Below are positions 9,001 to 17,712 of a stretch of DNA of 55,749 nucleotides, one piece after another; positions within the stretch are counted from its first letter, which is position 1; every line of letters starts with the position of its first letter. Source of the DNA: Parendozoicomonas sp. Alg238-R29. GTDB taxonomy: Bacteria > Pseudomonadota > Gammaproteobacteria > Pseudomonadales > Endozoicomonadaceae. The position numbers and the translations under genes are program-made. The DNA is taken from NCBI RefSeq assembly GCF_947331445.1, contig NZ_CAMZOG010000024.1, forward strand, positions 1 through 55,749, in the 5' to 3' direction. The notes under the pieces are model-generated. The model was not told the DNA's origin and searched no databases. It saw only the letters and a list, made by a program, of their open reading frames with translations.

Positions 9001-10009
9001 TATACCTGATAACAATGATCCGTTGTCGCTGGATATATCTCACCTTGATATTGCATCTTCATTTCTGCTAAACCATGAAGTTGCGACCGACGCACAAGGG
9101 AATGCTGTTGTTGAGGTCGCAGAAGCAGATGACGTTGATCCTTTGCTTGATGTTCGACCTGACTCTCTCCCTGATATGAATGTCACCATTAAAAACATTC
9201 AGCTGGGTGGGAAAGATTTTGGCCATTTGTCTTTCAATAGTCGTACGGTGAAACATGGCTTGGAAGCCAGCAATGTGGAAGGTGTTTTAGGTGGCAGCAA
9301 TATTGATGGGTCACTGCAGTGGATGCTGAAAAATAATCAGCATCACACATCGATCAATGCTCTATTCAACAGCTCCGATGTTGAGAATATGCTGACGCAG
9401 TGGGGTTATCCTGAGTTAATGACCGGGAAACAGTTGGATGGTAATGCAAGCCTGAACTGGCGCGGCTCTCCGGCTGATTTTGATATTGATGATGTTATTG
9501 GTGACCTGAGCGTTGATATTCGAGAAGGGCGTTTTCTTTCAGTTAACGCAGCTTCTCCAACCGGAGCATTGAGACTCTTTGGGGTTCTGAATCTTGACGC
9601 CATAACTCGTCGACTAAGACTGGATTTTTCTGACCTTTACAGCAGCGGTATGGCTTATGACAAGGTTGAAGGTAAGTTGGAATTTAATAATGGTTTGATT
9701 GTGTTTAGCGAACCGATCACCGTTAAAGGCCCGTCATCGGATTTCCGATTGGGAGGTCAGCTCCATGTGCCTGATCGATCTTTGAATATGGAGTTGGTGG
9801 TGACTCTTCCTGTTACCCAGAATATATCAGTTGTCAGTCTGTTGTTAGGGCAGCCCTATATTGCCGGTGCCGCTTATCTGTTTGACAAGTTTCTTGGCAG
9901 TACAGTTGAGCAATTTGCCAGCCTTCGTTACGAAATTAAGGGCAGTTTCACCGAGCCAGAAGTAAAACTGGATCGACTGTTTTCCAATAAAGTCAAAGAG
10001 AAAAAATAG
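6056..10009 (+). CDS. yhdP: YhdP family protein, AsmA-like envelope phospholipid transport
   Basis: YhdP is a very large AsmA-like protein anchored in the inner membrane. With TamB and YdbH it is needed for phospholipid movement to the outer membrane. The 1317-aa length is right for the family. It has an N-terminal membrane anchor (about residues 13-35), a long beta-rich periplasmic body, and the characteristic C-terminal AsmA region with ASPTGALRLFGVLNLDAI, VPDRSLNMELVVTLPVTQN and GAAYLFDKFLGS. It sits between rng and the nitrilase gene, the conserved order. The tail is basic and Lys-rich (FSNKVKEKK). It is complete, with no frameshift seen. Confidence 0.93.
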   Translation: MRRIALHISRATKITLVFSVVLLALLSSAARFMLPMVDDLREQLRNQISSAVNSEVYLGELSGAVVNFNPAVGVSELVIYQPENPDVPSLTLTDIVLELDTVSTLMTMKPVFRRVVFGGGELRLDGRSGAIGLSGYPRKPQKDNDEAAKRTDVRGVIDLLSQQKQIDFRNFRVVFAMPSGEQSEITVQRIALSGPPEARKLAAIIETESNEQISLTLNIAGRAYNWPDVMVNGYVSLPSVNLKRWLPLLPEMLRDDGGIQVNQLRAGSELWFSYSPVGWDFRGQLRADMLDVDWKDQTIPPLTALKTDVALKFSREQPAQLWLSNLSFLFAGFPYPESNVFMEWKRKGDRSFTFAADKIHLQPLALSVHASNQLPDLLDQVVSTLAPRGRLSNLVMRAYPDRKPFDFDLAADMQSIGVDHWYGAPSGERITGSFRMNADSGVIDVNSAGFTLGLDNVFEDNWVYDRVAGRLYWRIVDDVYVLRSDGLSLTGGEGDIRTRLRLDIPFDGNKSIWMALEAGITDGDIAYTGKYLPVKGAMSDDLGSWLNSAVKGGDISQGAFIWNGPLDGPDIENDLSWGLFFDIADTSLAFDASWPELTGIDGLVSVDQDEVLVKADKAKIYNSRLSAMTARVPDLLSGKPLTINVKGQAASDGKDGLRILQETPIATAMGHGADDWNMSGKLGVNLDLDIPLTSGPEGDYKVAIKLNDNRLVIPEANIEGSHLNGDLFYSSAKGLDGKGLTGEVFGKPASFSLSTKTAGKSQTTLLDLRSRISMEALSFWLGRDFNDLVAGETDYRAQVSVGRTVKVDVTSDLVGVATTLPVPLDKAAKSKEPLKVSVNVVKDKPLNVTANLKRDVSVAMEIGEQHQLLRLGANFGSGKPKIPEKGVLVTGQLEELKLQPWVSWWEGFSATGLSTTSVSGNSLPGTQATTGSVLSSIEVESFDIKHLYWQEEIFTDSVVNVSRQNAAWELWLKALEIEGTAVIPDNNDPLSLDISHLDIASSFLLNHEVATDAQGNAVVEVAEADDVDPLLDVRPDSLPDMNVTIKNIQLGGKDFGHLSFNSRTVKHGLEASNVEGVLGGSNIDGSLQWMLKNNQHHTSINALFNSSDVENMLTQWGYPELMTGKQLDGNASLNWRGSPADFDIDDVIGDLSVDIREGRFLSVNAASPTGALRLFGVLNLDAITRRLRLDFSDLYSSGMAYDKVEGKLEFNNGLIVFSEPITVKGPSSDFRLGGQLHVPDRSLNMELVVTLPVTQNISVVSLLLGQPYIAGAAYLFDKFLGSTVEQFASLRYEIKGSFTEPEVKLDRLFSNKVKEKK

Positions 10010-10026
10010 CAGGGAGAGGGTCGGAA

Positions 10027-10056
10027 GTGATTCGTGCAGCAGTGATTCGTGCAGCA
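10027..10056 (+). repeat. 15-bp tandem duplication at the nitrilase start codon
   Basis: GTGATTCGTGCAGCA occurs twice back to back. It is in frame and adds five residues (IRAAV) ahead of the first beta strand. The second GTG (10042) matches the usual family start but has no Shine-Dalgarno sequence of its own, so translation probably begins at the first. Confidence 0.93.
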
Positions 10057-10872
10057 GTGGTTCAGATGAACTCCAGTCCTGATGTTCAACGTAACTTTGT
10101 TGCTGCTGCTGAACTTATCGCTGAAGCAAAATCACAAAAAGCTGAACTGGTTGTTCTGCCGGAATGTTTTTCTTGTATGTGCGGCGACCTCAAAGAGCTT
10201 GGGCAAAAAGAAGCGCAAACAGGCGGTGTTCAAAGTTTCCTTTCTGAGCAGGCTGGTTTTCATCAATTAACACTGGTTGGCGGTACAACGCCTATTGCCC
10301 AGAATTATGATGGAAAAGATAGTCAGGGCAAAAACTGGGCAACCTGTTTTACCTATAACCCCAGCGGCAAACAAATCGCCCGTTATGACAAAATCCACCT
10401 CTTTGATGTCGATGTGGAGGACAGCTACGGAGCCTACCGTGAATCCAGTGATTATCATCACGGCGAGCGTGTAGTTATAACTCCAACAGAGCAAGTGATA
10501 TTGGGCTTCAGCATCTGTTACGACCTTCGCTTCCCTGAGCTTTACCGCGAGCTTGTACGGCAGGGCGCCCAAATTATCACTGCACCTTCAGCGTTTACTC
10601 ATGTCACTGGTGAAGCCCATTGGGAGATTCTTGTGCGTGCCCGTGCTATTGAGAATCAGGTATTTATGTTGGCGGCGAATCAATGTGGCAGTCATGCCTC
10701 TGAGGGGAAAACTAACCGGGAAACATGGGGACATTCCATGATTGTTTCTCCTGCGGGAGAGGTGTTGGTGGAGGCGGGTAGTGAGCCTGGCGTATTTGTG
10801 GCTGATCTTGATTTGTCTTTGCAGAATACTGTTCGGAAAACTATGCCCTGCTTGAAGCATTGTCGTGTATGA
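10027..10872 (+). CDS. carbon-nitrogen hydrolase (nitrilase family, Nit-like amidase)
   Basis: This is a 281-aa cytoplasmic amidohydrolase of the Nit/deaminated-glutathione-amidase branch. The Glu-Lys-Cys catalytic triad is visible in VVLPECF, YDKIHLFDVDV and SICYDLRFPELY, and the family motif RARAIENQVF is present. The substrate cannot be fixed from sequence. In related genomes the gene stands between yhdP and tldD, as here. The GTG start at 10027 is set by GGGAGAGGG at 10012-10020. The first 15 bases (10027-10041) are repeated exactly at 10042-10056, so the protein begins MIRAAVIRAAVVQM where homologues have one copy. The C-terminus ends in MPCLKHCRV. Confidence 0.9.
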   Translation: MIRAAVIRAAVVQMNSSPDVQRNFVAAAELIAEAKSQKAELVVLPECFSCMCGDLKELGQKEAQTGGVQSFLSEQAGFHQLTLVGGTTPIAQNYDGKDSQGKNWATCFTYNPSGKQIARYDKIHLFDVDVEDSYGAYRESSDYHHGERVVITPTEQVILGFSICYDLRFPELYRELVRQGAQIITAPSAFTHVTGEAHWEILVRARAIENQVFMLAANQCGSHASEGKTNRETWGHSMIVSPAGEVLVEAGSEPGVFVADLDLSLQNTVRKTMPCLKHCRV

Positions 10873-10880
10873 GTCAGTGT

Positions 10881-10998
10881 TTACATCTTTTCTAAATGTT
10901 CTTCCACGATAAACAGGTGATCCTGCCCAAAGCAATCCTCATTGCCAATAAACATGGATGGCGCTCCCAATATGCCACGGGATATCGCTGTGATGCTG
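10881..10998 (-). pseudogene. relic of a DsbA-family / HCCA-isomerase-like gene, C-terminal end
   Basis: Read on the minus strand, the stop at 10881-10883 closes a short frame containing ITAISRGILGAPSMF followed by IGNEDCFGQDHLFIVEE. This resembles the C-terminus of 2-hydroxychromene-2-carboxylate isomerases and related DsbA-like proteins, where G-(V/I)-x-G-(V/A)-P-(T/S) holds the cis-Pro loop and a W/F-GQDRL motif follows. No start codon or N-terminal CxxC half is present upstream, so I call it a remnant left between the nitrilase gene and tldD. The match comes from memory of the family and covers fewer than 40 residues. Confidence 0.55.
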
Positions 10999-11159
10999 TG
11001 ATAAATATTAGAATCACCTCGCTTTTGCGTAGCGAACGTTCGAGCCTAAACGAGAAGGGCTTGTCCTGAGGATTCTTTATTATTCTTTACAGTGATATTG
11101 CCTCATCTATCGCCCTCCCATACCATGAAGGGTGACGTAATTCAGGGAACACCTGTCAG

Positions 11160-12602
11160 ATGAGCGATATCCTTGCCCAGGCTAAACAGCAGCTGCTTGC
11201 TCCTTCCGCCCTTGATGAGGGTCATTTGGAGAAGATTATTCACGGAATGCTGGGGCATCAGATTGATGCTGCAGATCTCTATTTCCAGAGTCAGCGCCAT
11301 GAAGGCTGGGTGCTGGAAGATGGTATTGTTAAAGAAGGTAGTTATAACGCAGACAGGGGCGTTGGTGTGCGAGCGGTAAGCGGTGAAAAAACCGGCTTCG
11401 CCTACGCCAATGATATTGCCTTAACGTCTCTGGAAGCTGCCGCTGGAGCTTCCCGAAGTATTGCCCGTGCGGGTCAGAATGGTCAGGTGCAGGCCTGGAA
11501 CCGAACTCAACCTCTGGCTTTGTACAGCGATGCCAATCCTCTTGATTCCATGTCCCGTGATGACAAGGTTAAACTGCTGAAAGATATGGATGCTGAAGCA
11601 CGCCGTATCGACAGCCGCATAAAACAGGTAAGTGTTAGCCTGGCAGGTGTGCATGAATATGTTCTGGTTGCTGCCGCTGATGGAACCTTATCTGCAGATA
11701 TTCGCCCTCTCGTTCGTTTAAATATTTCTGTGATTGTTGAAGAAAACGGCAAGCGTGAGCGTGGTTCTTACGGCGGCGGTGGTCGTGGCGATTACAGTAT
11801 GTTTTTCCAGAACAACTTATGGAAAAAGTATGCAGCTGAAGCTGTGCGTCAAGCTCTGGTGAACTTGGAAGCTGTTGCCGCTCCAGCCGGTGCCATGGAG
11901 GTTGTGCTGGGGGCAGGTTGGAATGGTGTACTTCTCCATGAAGCTGTAGGGCATGGCCTTGAAGGTGACTTTAACCGCAAGGGCAGCTCCATGTACTCCG
12001 GTCGTATTGGGGAACGTGTAGCTTCACCTCTGTGTACCATTGTGGATGATGGCACTATTGCTGGCCGTCGTGGCTCACTGAATATTGATGATGAAGGCGT
12101 ACCCTCCTCTAATACCGTGCTGATTGAGAACGGTATTCTTAAAGGTTACATGCAGGACAAAATGAATGCCCGACTGATGGGTGTTCAGTCAACAGGCAAT
12201 GGCCGTCGTGAATCTTATGCCCATCTGCCTCTACCCCGTATGACCAACACCTATATGCTGGCGGGGCAACATGATAAAGATGAAATTGTCGCTTCTGTGA
12301 ACAAAGGTATTTATGTTGCCAATATGGGGGGCGGCCAAGTAGATATCACTTCCGGCAAGTTTGTTTTCTCAACCAGTGAAGCGTACCTGATTGAAGGCGG
12401 GAAAATCACGACACCTGTTAAGGGCGCTACATTGATTGGTAATGGCCCGGATGTGATGAACAAGGTGTCTATGGTGGGTAATGATCTTGAGCTGGATACC
12501 GGTGTTGGGGTGTGTGGTAAGGAAGGTCAATCTGTGCCCGTTGGCGTTGGTCAACCAACTTTGAAGATTGATGAGATTACTGTGGGTGGCACCAGCGCCT
12601 GA
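11160..12602 (+). CDS. tldD: TldD metalloprotease subunit
   Basis: TldD forms a heterodimeric zinc protease with PmbA (TldE), which lies 726 bases downstream at 13329. The pair degrades unfolded peptides, processes microcin B17, and affects CcdA stability. The 480-aa protein carries the metal-binding [11 protein letters not shown] motif (HExxxH) in its second half, the Gly-rich [14 protein letters not shown] loop, and the C-terminal [17 protein letters not shown] segment where a further metal ligand lies in the family. ATG 11160 has a weak ribosome-binding site (AGGGAACACC). A strong terminator follows. Confidence 0.96.
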   Translation: MSDILAQAKQQLLAPSALDEGHLEKIIHGMLGHQIDAADLYFQSQRHEGWVLEDGIVKEGSYNADRGVGVRAVSGEKTGFAYANDIALTSLEAAAGASRSIARAGQNGQVQAWNRTQPLALYSDANPLDSMSRDDKVKLLKDMDAEARRIDSRIKQVSVSLAGVHEYVLVAAADGTLSADIRPLVRLNISVIVEENGKRERGSYGGGGRGDYSMFFQNNLWKKYAAEAVRQALVNLEAVAAPAGAMEVVLGAGWNGVLLHEAVGHGLEGDFNRKGSSMYSGRIGERVASPLCTIVDDGTIAGRRGSLNIDDEGVPSSNTVLIENGILKGYMQDKMNARLMGVQSTGNGRRESYAHLPLPRMTNTYMLAGQHDKDEIVASVNKGIYVANMGGGQVDITSGKFVFSTSEAYLIEGGKITTPVKGATLIGNGPDVMNKVSMVGNDLELDTGVGVCGKEGQSVPVGVGQPTLKIDEITVGGTSA

Positions 12603-12619
12603 TCCTGTTTCTCAATGTG

Positions 12620-12655
12620 AAAAGGCCCATCGCTTAATCAGCTGCGGGCCTTTTT
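12620..12655 (+). terminator. rho-independent terminator after tldD
   Basis: AAAGGCCC (12621-12628) pairs with GGGCCTTT (12646-12653) around a 17-base loop, followed by more T. It lies 18 bases past the tldD stop and ahead of the converging darP, so it could act in both directions. Confidence 0.8.
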
Positions 12656-12690
12656 CTTATAAGTCTCGATGTTTTTCTTGGAAGTGAGAT

Positions 12691-13224
12691 CTACTCTTCG
12701 CTCACTTCACGCAGGTAGCGGAAGAGTTTCTTGCTTTGTGCCGCTTTCTTATCTTCTGATTTTTCTTTATTTGTGTTGCGAATAAGCTGGCGCAGTTTTT
12801 GTGCATCCGTTGCCGGATGGCTATCAAGAAATTCGGTAACAGCAGTATTACTGTTTTCCCCTAACAGGCGATCACGCCACCGCTCCAACAGGTGGAAATG
12901 GCGATTGTATTCGTCGCTGCTGGTGTCGAGCATGGCTAGCTGGTGGCGAATTGCGTCGATATCCTGATCCAGCATCAGTTTGCCGATAAAACCAAAGTGG
13001 CGTTTTCGGGCGTTGTGGCTGGTAATGCGCTTAGCTTCCAGAAGGGCATCAACAATACGTCCTTCTAGAGGGAATTTTTCCAGTTGGCCTGGTTTAAGGT
13101 TGGAGAGCTTTTCTCCCAGGTCACGGAGTTCGTGGGCATCTCTTTTGAGCTCAGATTTGCTGACCAGGATGATTTCGTCGTCCTGATCTTCATTCTCATG
13201 GAGAGCACTTCTGTCTTTGCGCAT
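12691..13224 (-). CDS. darP: DarP (YjgA), ribosome-associated 50S assembly factor
   Basis: DarP/YjgA binds late pre-50S ribosomal particles and helps fold the peptidyl-transferase region of 23S rRNA. The 177-aa product is a highly charged helical protein with the family segments SKSELKRDAHELRDLGEKL, PLEGRIVDALLEAKRI and RKRHFGFIGKLMRD-type sequence (here KRHFGFIGKLMLDQD). It runs opposite to tldD and pmbA, which flank it, the arrangement usual in pseudomonads and relatives. The start ATG at 13224 places the acidic DEDQDDEIILV N-terminus as in homologues. Confidence 0.93.
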   Translation of the reverse strand: MRKDRSALHENEDQDDEIILVSKSELKRDAHELRDLGEKLSNLKPGQLEKFPLEGRIVDALLEAKRITSHNARKRHFGFIGKLMLDQDIDAIRHQLAMLDTSSDEYNRHFHLLERWRDRLLGENSNTAVTEFLDSHPATDAQKLRQLIRNTNKEKSEDKKAAQSKKLFRYLREVSEE

Positions 13225-13328
13225 TCTGTTGCCAATATGTGAAATATGAGCGCTATTGTAGGCTGCGGTTTACTCTCGGAAAAGCCCGGTTGTAGAATGG
13301 ATGGAAACCTACAGGATAGGGAGTTGTA

Positions 13329-14684
13329 ATGAATAATCAGGTGCAACCGGTGATTGATCCGGTACTTGAGGAGCAGCGTCTGACCACGCTGGTATCCGAT
13401 ATTATTGATGAAGCCAGTAAACAGGGTGCTACAGCCTGTGAAGTGGGAGCCAGTTCGGATGCCGGTTTATCCACCACCGTGCGAATGGGGGAAGTGGAAA
13501 CTGTTGAATTCAATAAGGATCAGGGATTTGGCATAACGGTTTATTTCGGGCAGCGAAAAGGTTCTGCCAGCACCAGTGATGATACACCTGAAGCGATTCG
13601 TGACACGGTGCGTGCAGCTTGCGATATTGCCCGTTATACCAGTGAAGACCCTTGTGCCGGCCTTGCTGATGCCGATCAGATGGCAACAGAATTTCCTGAC
13701 CTGGATCTGTATCACCCCTGGGGAATCAGTGCGGAAGATGCTATTGAACGGGCAAAAGAGTGTGAAGATGCAGCCCGTGGTCATAGCAACCTGATTATTA
13801 ACTCTGATGGTGCGACTGTGAACTCCCATCAGGGTTGCCGAGTGTACGGTAACAGTCATGGATTTATTGGCCCACACCGTTCCAGCCGCCAAAGTGTCAG
13901 TTGTGTGGTGATTGGTCAGCAGGGCGAAGAGATGCAGCGGGATTACTGGTACACGGTAGCCCGGGACGGTAACAATCTTGAAAGTATGGAAGAAGTGGGC
14001 CGTAAGGCTGCTGAGCGCACACTGGGGCGCCTGGGGAGTCGCAAGCTCGCTACCGCTAATGTGCCTGTGATTATGAGTGCAGAGCTGGCAGGAGGCTTTG
14101 TAGGTCATCTTATGGGTGCAATCAGTGGTGGTGCCATCTATCGAGAATCTACCTTTTTGCTGGATCACCTGGGTAAAAAGATTTTCCCGGATTGGGTCAA
14201 TATCTATGAGCGTCCCCATCAGAGAGGGGGGATGGGATCAGTAGCCTTTGATGGCGATGGCCTGCAGACCCGTGACCAGTCATTTATTGTTGATGGTGTG
14301 CTGGAAAGCTACCTGCTCAGCACTTATTCCGCACGTAAACTCGGTATGACCAGCACAGCCAATGCTGGAGGTGCCCATAATTTGTTCCTGGACAGCAATG
14401 CTGGTGACTTGGACGCTTTGGTAAAAGAAATGGGAACCGGTTTGCTGGTGACCAATCTTATCGGGCAGGCAGTAAATATGGTAACGGGAGACTATTCCCG
14501 CGGCGCCGGTGGGTTTTGGGTCGAGAATGGTGAAATCCAGTATTCGGTTTCTGAGGTCACCATTGCGGGCAACCTTAAGGATATGTTTATGAATTTGCGC
14601 TGTGTCGGCAATGATGTTGATCGCCGGGGCAATATTCAGAGTGGTTCTCTGTTGATTGACGGAATGACGGTGGCTGGGGAGTAA
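13329..14684 (+). CDS. pmbA: PmbA (TldE) metalloprotease-like subunit
   Basis: PmbA is the partner of TldD. It shares the fold but lacks the complete metal site, and the heterodimer forms the active protease. The 451-aa sequence shows VETVEFNKDQGFGITVYFGQ at the N-terminus, GGGAxYR-type GGAIYRESTFLLD mid-protein, and the conserved C-terminal DYSRGAGGFWVENGEIQYSV and DMFMNLRCVGND. Its ATG follows AGGGAGTTGTA, a good ribosome-binding site. It is transcribed divergently from darP, with about 104 bases between the starts. Confidence 0.95.
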   Translation: MNNQVQPVIDPVLEEQRLTTLVSDIIDEASKQGATACEVGASSDAGLSTTVRMGEVETVEFNKDQGFGITVYFGQRKGSASTSDDTPEAIRDTVRAACDIARYTSEDPCAGLADADQMATEFPDLDLYHPWGISAEDAIERAKECEDAARGHSNLIINSDGATVNSHQGCRVYGNSHGFIGPHRSSRQSVSCVVIGQQGEEMQRDYWYTVARDGNNLESMEEVGRKAAERTLGRLGSRKLATANVPVIMSAELAGGFVGHLMGAISGGAIYRESTFLLDHLGKKIFPDWVNIYERPHQRGGMGSVAFDGDGLQTRDQSFIVDGVLESYLLSTYSARKLGMTSTANAGGAHNLFLDSNAGDLDALVKEMGTGLLVTNLIGQAVNMVTGDYSRGAGGFWVENGEIQYSVSEVTIAGNLKDMFMNLRCVGNDVDRRGNIQSGSLLIDGMTVAGE

Positions 14685-14752
14685 CAATCTTCCACCGTTC
14701 TTGCTTTTCTACCATCTAAACTTCTCGGCTGTATCTGGCCGGGAAGTTGTTT

Positions 14753-16324
14753 ATGAGATTAAGCTCTTTCTTTCGCACCCTTTGTTTTTCCTTTCTTTTA
14801 CCATCCGCGTCTCTCTGGGCTGACACTCTTGTTCGGGGGCTGCCAACCAATCCAGTTTCTCTTGATCCACATCGCTTTCTGGGAACCCCAGAAGCTACAG
14901 TTCTTAAAGATATGTACGAAGGGCTGACCAGTCAGGATGAGCTTGGTAAGCCTGCTCCAGGCGCAGCTGAAAGTTGGAGTGTGTCGGAAGATGGCAGAGT
15001 CTGGTCGTTCCATATTCGCAAAGGATTAACCTGGTCTGACGGTTCTCCCCTGACCTCTGCAGATTTTCTCTATAGCTTCCGCCGTTTGGCTGATCCTGCA
15101 ACACGGGCTCAGTATCGTTGGTATCTGGATTTGGCGGGGGTGGTAAACAGTCGAAAAGTCGCTGCCGGAGAGTTATCAGCAGAACACCTGGGTGTGAGCG
15201 CTCCTGATCTGCACACGTTGGAAATTAAGCTTGAGGCTCCACGAATCTGGTTGCCGAACCTGATGACTTTCCCGGCATTTCTTCCGGTTTCGGAGCGGGC
15301 AATAAAACGTTGTGGGCCTCTTTGGGCAGAACAGAAAGGTTGTGCTGTCAGTAATGGACCTTATCGTTTTCTTTCCTTGGGAGACGGGCGGATACGGCTT
15401 GGGAAAAACTCCGCCTATCGGGATCCCCTGAAATCATCTCCGGAGAAAGTGGTCTGGGAAGTTTTCGGCAGCATACTGGATGAACTGGTCGCTTTTCGGG
15501 AAAAGAAATTGGATATCTCGTCTCCTATCCCTGCTGAACTGGGATTAGTTCAGGGGCGAAAGCCATTGTCTGACCGGCAAGTGCGTCAGCTCAACACAAC
15601 TTATCTTGTATTGAATACCAGAGATCCACAATTATCTTTGCCTGTGCGTAAAGCTCTTGCTGGAATTCTTGATCGTCAGGCTCTCTTTCCTGGTGGTAAT
15701 CAATCAGATCAGGCCTGGACGCTGATTCCGCCCTGGACTCAAGGGTATCTTTTTCAGCGATTGTCGGAGGTTGATTATTCACAGGGGCGACGTGATGAAG
15801 CAGCCAGAAGTATTCTGCAACAGACAGGTATTGATGAAACCAATCCTGTTCGACTACAGCTGTTAACAACTCATTCTCACTACAGATGGGTGGTAAATTC
15901 TATCGTTGTGCAGTGGCGCCGGCTGCCGGGTGTTGAAGTGGAAGTTGTCAGTGTGGGCTGGGAGGAGTATATCGATCGTTTGAATCGTGGCGATTACCAG
16001 GTTCTTCTGAATCACTGGTTAGCGGCTTATAACGACCCTTCCGCCTTCCTTTTGCTGGGCAGTCGGAGTTTTACCTTCTTTCCTCCTGGGTTGATGGATG
16101 AAAGCTATGAAAATGAACTCCAGTCAGCCATGAGCTTGGATGAGCCTGCCGAAATATACCGACAACTTGAACAGAAATTGTTGAATAGCCACTCGTTGAT
16201 TCCTCTATCCCATATTCGGGTATCTCAGTGGGTGCAGCCAGAGGTGAAAGGTTTCGATATAAAAAATCCGGAAGGGTGGTTGCCCAGCTATAGATTGCAA
16301 TTAGAGTCAGGCGTAAAAAATTGA
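14753..16324 (+). CDS. periplasmic substrate-binding protein, ABC peptide transporter family 5 (OppA-like)
   Basis: This is an SBP family 5 protein of the OppA/MppA type, which binds peptides or similar ligands in the periplasm. A Sec signal peptide covers about residues 1-21 (MRLSSFFRTLCFSF then SLWA before DTL). The mature start LVRGLPTNPVSLDPHRF, the MYEGLTSQDELGKPAPGAAESW block and DGRVWSFHIRKGLTWSDGSP are hallmark segments. ATG 14753 is set by GGGAAG 6 bases upstream; TTG 14747 is in frame but overlaps that site. No permease or ATPase genes adjoin it, so it is an orphan that may work with a transporter elsewhere. Its 3' end overlaps mgtE by 18 bases, tail to tail. Confidence 0.92.
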   Translation: MRLSSFFRTLCFSFLLPSASLWADTLVRGLPTNPVSLDPHRFLGTPEATVLKDMYEGLTSQDELGKPAPGAAESWSVSEDGRVWSFHIRKGLTWSDGSPLTSADFLYSFRRLADPATRAQYRWYLDLAGVVNSRKVAAGELSAEHLGVSAPDLHTLEIKLEAPRIWLPNLMTFPAFLPVSERAIKRCGPLWAEQKGCAVSNGPYRFLSLGDGRIRLGKNSAYRDPLKSSPEKVVWEVFGSILDELVAFREKKLDISSPIPAELGLVQGRKPLSDRQVRQLNTTYLVLNTRDPQLSLPVRKALAGILDRQALFPGGNQSDQAWTLIPPWTQGYLFQRLSEVDYSQGRRDEAARSILQQTGIDETNPVRLQLLTTHSHYRWVVNSIVVQWRRLPGVEVEVVSVGWEEYIDRLNRGDYQVLLNHWLAAYNDPSAFLLLGSRSFTFFPPGLMDESYENELQSAMSLDEPAEIYRQLEQKLLNSHSLIPLSHIRVSQWVQPEVKGFDIKNPEGWLPSYRLQLESGVKN

Positions 16325-17665
16325 AGCAAGGCCAAGGAAGGCAAAGAAACCGACAACATCAGTAATCGTGGTGAGAATAACGGAACCTGCCAAGGCAGGA
16401 TCAATATCCATCGATTTGAGAAACAGTGGCAGCATTGCACCGGCGAGAACTGCGATAAGCAAATTGATAACCATCGCCAGCCCGATAATCAAAGCAATAG
16501 TCGGATCGTTAAACCAGAGCATGGATGCACCGGCGACAACTACAGCCCAGATACCGCCATTTAACAGCCCCACCATAAACTCACGGCTTAACAGCCATGA
16601 GGTATTGGACTTCCCTATCTGCCCTAAAGCCATAGCCCGAATAATCAGAGTTAAAGTCTGACTTCCTGCAATGCCACCCATACTGGCAACAATAGGCATT
16701 AGAACTGCCAGAGCGACAACCTTATCAATCGTATCTTGAAATAATCCAATCACGCCAGAAGCGATAAAGGCAGTGATCAGATTAATACCCAGCCATAAAG
16801 CACGACGGCGGGATGTTTTGATAACTGGAGCAAAAGTATCTTCGTCTTCGTCCAGGCCTGCCATGCTCATGATGGAATGTTCGGCTTCTTCCCGAATAAC
16901 ATCAACAACGTCGTCTACGGTGATTCGCCCTAGCAGGCGGCCGTTTTCATCCACAACCGGTGCGGAAATTAAATCTTCCCGTTCAAACATCTGTGCAACG
17001 TGGGTTTCTTCCATATCCACAGGAATGGCCTGATCTGACTCGTCCATCAGTGAGGAAAGCAAATCATCGGGATCGGCAGTGAGCAAATTGGCGATAGAGA
17101 CTGAACCCATCAGGAAATCCCGACGATCAACAATCAGAACTTTATCTAATGGTTCCGGGAGCGATTCATGACGGCGCAGGTAACGCAGGGCAACATCCAC
17201 ATCGATATCACCACGCATAGTGATGGTATCTGTATTCATCAGGCCGCCGGCAGTATCTTCCGGATAAGCCAGGACTTCTTCGACCCGATGTCGGTTCTGC
17301 TGATCCATTGAGTTCAGAACCTGACGGGTAATACGTGTGGGGAGTTGCTGCAAGATGTCGACCATGTCGTCGATATCCTGGTCTTCCAGAATATCGATCA
17401 GTTCGGCGACATTCATTTGGTTGATAAAGAATTGGCGAACTTCTTCGCCCAGCTCATTTAGAACATCCCCTTCATCTTCAACCGGGATCAGTTTCCAGAG
17501 AATACTGCGTTGACGTGGTGGAGAAGATTCAAGAAGGTGTGCAATATCGGCAGCAGACAGGTTCCCCAGCATCTGCCGGGTATGGTCGGGAATATTGCCT
17601 GAGAGTACTTTGTCCAGTATCTCAAGCTGGTCTTCCGAAAGTGCCAGTGACTGTTGCTGCAGCAT
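16307..17665 (-). CDS. mgtE: MgtE family magnesium transporter
   Basis: MgtE is a Mg2+ channel gated by intracellular magnesium. The 452-aa protein has the full layout: an N-terminal superhelical domain (about residues 20-130), paired CBS domains (about 135-260, with TADPDDLLSSLMD and APVVDENGRLLGRITVDDVV), a connecting helix, and five membrane helices from about residue 285 to the end. The pore-lining segment is visible as VASMGGIAGSQTL and the Asp-containing IATT-type site as ILTTITDVVGFFAFLGLA. It follows ptsO by 47 bases on the same strand. Confidence 0.96.
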   Translation of the reverse strand: MLQQQSLALSEDQLEILDKVLSGNIPDHTRQMLGNLSAADIAHLLESSPPRQRSILWKLIPVEDEGDVLNELGEEVRQFFINQMNVAELIDILEDQDIDDMVDILQQLPTRITRQVLNSMDQQNRHRVEEVLAYPEDTAGGLMNTDTITMRGDIDVDVALRYLRRHESLPEPLDKVLIVDRRDFLMGSVSIANLLTADPDDLLSSLMDESDQAIPVDMEETHVAQMFEREDLISAPVVDENGRLLGRITVDDVVDVIREEAEHSIMSMAGLDEDEDTFAPVIKTSRRRALWLGINLITAFIASGVIGLFQDTIDKVVALAVLMPIVASMGGIAGSQTLTLIIRAMALGQIGKSNTSWLLSREFMVGLLNGGIWAVVVAGASMLWFNDPTIALIIGLAMVINLLIAVLAGAMLPLFLKSMDIDPALAGSVILTTITDVVGFFAFLGLASIFYA

Positions 17666-17712
17666 AAGAAATCACGCGGTTAAAATTGTTGTGTTCCGCT
17701 GTTTTGGAACAG

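Noticed and set aside
6056-10009. very large adhesin or toxin
   Set aside because: The length and beta-rich body suggested it, but the C-terminal AsmA-type motifs and its place after rng identify YhdP.
13467-14219. 250-aa minus-strand open frame
   Set aside because: Opposite pmbA; low-complexity Thr/His-rich translation typical of shadow frames.
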